A DNA stretch of 5,212 nucleotides from Micromonosporaceae bacterium (GTDB taxonomy: Bacteria > Actinomycetota > Actinomycetes > Mycobacteriales > Micromonosporaceae): the NCBI GenBank assembly GCA_019690055.1, contig JADGGF010000336.1, forward strand, positions 1 to 5,212, in the 5' to 3' direction. Shown here in pieces: positions 4,793 through 5,212 of the stretch. The position numbers and the translations under genes were made by a program. Within the stretch, counting starts at the first letter, position 1; every line of letters starts with the position of its first letter. The notes below the pieces were generated by a model. The model was not told where the DNA came from. It saw only the letters and a list, made by a program, of their open reading frames with translations, and searched no databases.

Positions 4793-5212
4793 CAGCAATT
4801 GACGACGTTTATGCTGACCGGGAAGGTCTTGGTAACGGGCGTTGGGTGCGTACCGTCCATGAAGCTCACGTAGCCGCTCTGGATGACGCTGCCGGCCTGC
4901 GAGAACGGCCCGCCGTACGGCTGCTCGACCTCGGCGGTCCAGGTGTTGTTCGAGCCGCGGCTCAATCCGCCACCCCACCGCTCCCCGTAGCCGTCCGGGT
5001 ACACAATGGTGTACTCAAATCCCGCATTGGTAATGCCGGTCTCGTCGTGGGCCACCACCGTCAGCGTGAACCGACTTCCCACGCACACAGTGGACGGTAC
5101 GTTGATGCTCTCGATGACCGGCGGGTTGTCGGGGGGCGGCCCGCCGCCACCACCGGGCTGCCCACCACCACCGGACTGCCCACCACCACCGGACTGCCCA
5201 CCACCACCGGAC
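4792..5212 (-). CDS. C-terminal part of a probable secreted or surface protein: Gly-rich linker plus beta-rich domain
   Basis: The last 139 residues of a longer protein are visible. Its start lies beyond the right edge, and the GTG at 5088 is internal. The visible part opens with SGGGGQ three times, then PGGGGGPPPDNPP, a flexible linker typical of extracellular actinomycete proteins. A domain of about 108 residues follows. It begins VIESINVPSTVCVGSRFTLT, continues through aromatic- and Gly-rich strands (FEYTIVYPDGYG, GSNNTWTAEVEQPYGG, GYVSFMDG), and ends FPVSINVVNC. The alternating hydrophobic pattern suggests an Ig-like beta sandwich. The two cysteines, Cys43 of the visible part and the very last residue, could join first and last strands by a disulfide, which would fit an extracytoplasmic location. 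The upstream module is unseen: an enzyme, an adhesin, or the outer domain of a membrane kinase are all possible. No named family is recognised. Confidence 0.7.
   Translation of the reverse strand, partial: SGGGGQSGGGGQSGGGGQPGGGGGPPPDNPPVIESINVPSTVCVGSRFTLTVVAHDETGITNAGFEYTIVYPDGYGERWGGGLSRGSNNTWTAEVEQPYGGPFSQAGSVIQSGYVSFMDGTHPTPVTKTFPVSINVVNC
5158..5212 (-). repeat. 18-bp tandem repeat encoding Ser-Gly-Gly-Gly-Gly-Gln
   Basis: The unit ctgcccaccaccaccgga occurs at 5158, 5176 and 5194 without a mismatch and continues off the right edge, so three is a minimum count. It encodes SGGGGQ on the minus strand. Perfect identity suggests recent expansion and length variation. Confidence 0.9.

Noticed and set aside
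4589..4978. Minus-strand frame of 129 residues
   Set aside because: It is out of frame with the secreted-protein C-terminus over most of its length and is Arg-rich low-quality sequence.

Overview
This is a high-GC window with strong G/C preference at third codon positions and frequent GTG starts, which points to an actinomycete. A member of the Micromonosporaceae is my best guess, because NB-ARC proteins with 42-residue 'LGPDHPxTL' TPR arrays are common there. The taxon is inferred from style only and was not searched.

Layout, left to right. (1) Positions 1-2191 (+) hold one STAND-type NTPase gene that enters through the left edge. Its NB-ARC NTPase module lacks only the Walker A loop and whatever lies upstream of it. 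A tandem array of eight 42-residue TPRs follows. The gene is broken: the protein moves from frame 1 to frame 3 near position 900 and to frame 2 near 949. This fits two separate 1-nt losses within about 50 bases. (2) Positions 2291-2932 (+) encode a peptidase S51 / class-I-glutamine-amidotransferase-like enzyme (PepE-like), with its nucleophile elbow and catalytic His visible. (3) Positions 3026-3955 (-) encode an ornithine cyclodeaminase/mu-crystallin family protein. It is convergent with gene 2, with a hairpin at its stop codon. Its active-site residues differ from true ornithine cyclodeaminase. (4) Positions 4145-4396 (+) and 4393-4524 (-) encode two very small single-TM proteins that converge and share four bases at their stop codons. 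(5) About 270 bp of apparently non-coding DNA follows, with two abutting palindromes and an AT-rich island. (6) From 4792 to the right edge (-) is the C-terminal end of a probably secreted protein: a repetitive Ser-Gly4-Gln linker, then a roughly 100-residue beta-rich domain with two Cys.

The genes do not form one operon. Strands alternate and each gene looks independently transcribed. Three starts (2291, 4145, 4524) lie 6-7 nt after a TAnnnT hexamer, the arrangement expected of leaderless actinobacterial transcripts. The items most worth a second look are the doubly frameshifted NB-ARC/TPR gene, the atypical OCD-fold active site, the overlapping micro-gene pair with nearby palindromes, and the orphan domain behind the Gly-rich linker. 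I see no complete, clearly new multi-gene system in the window.
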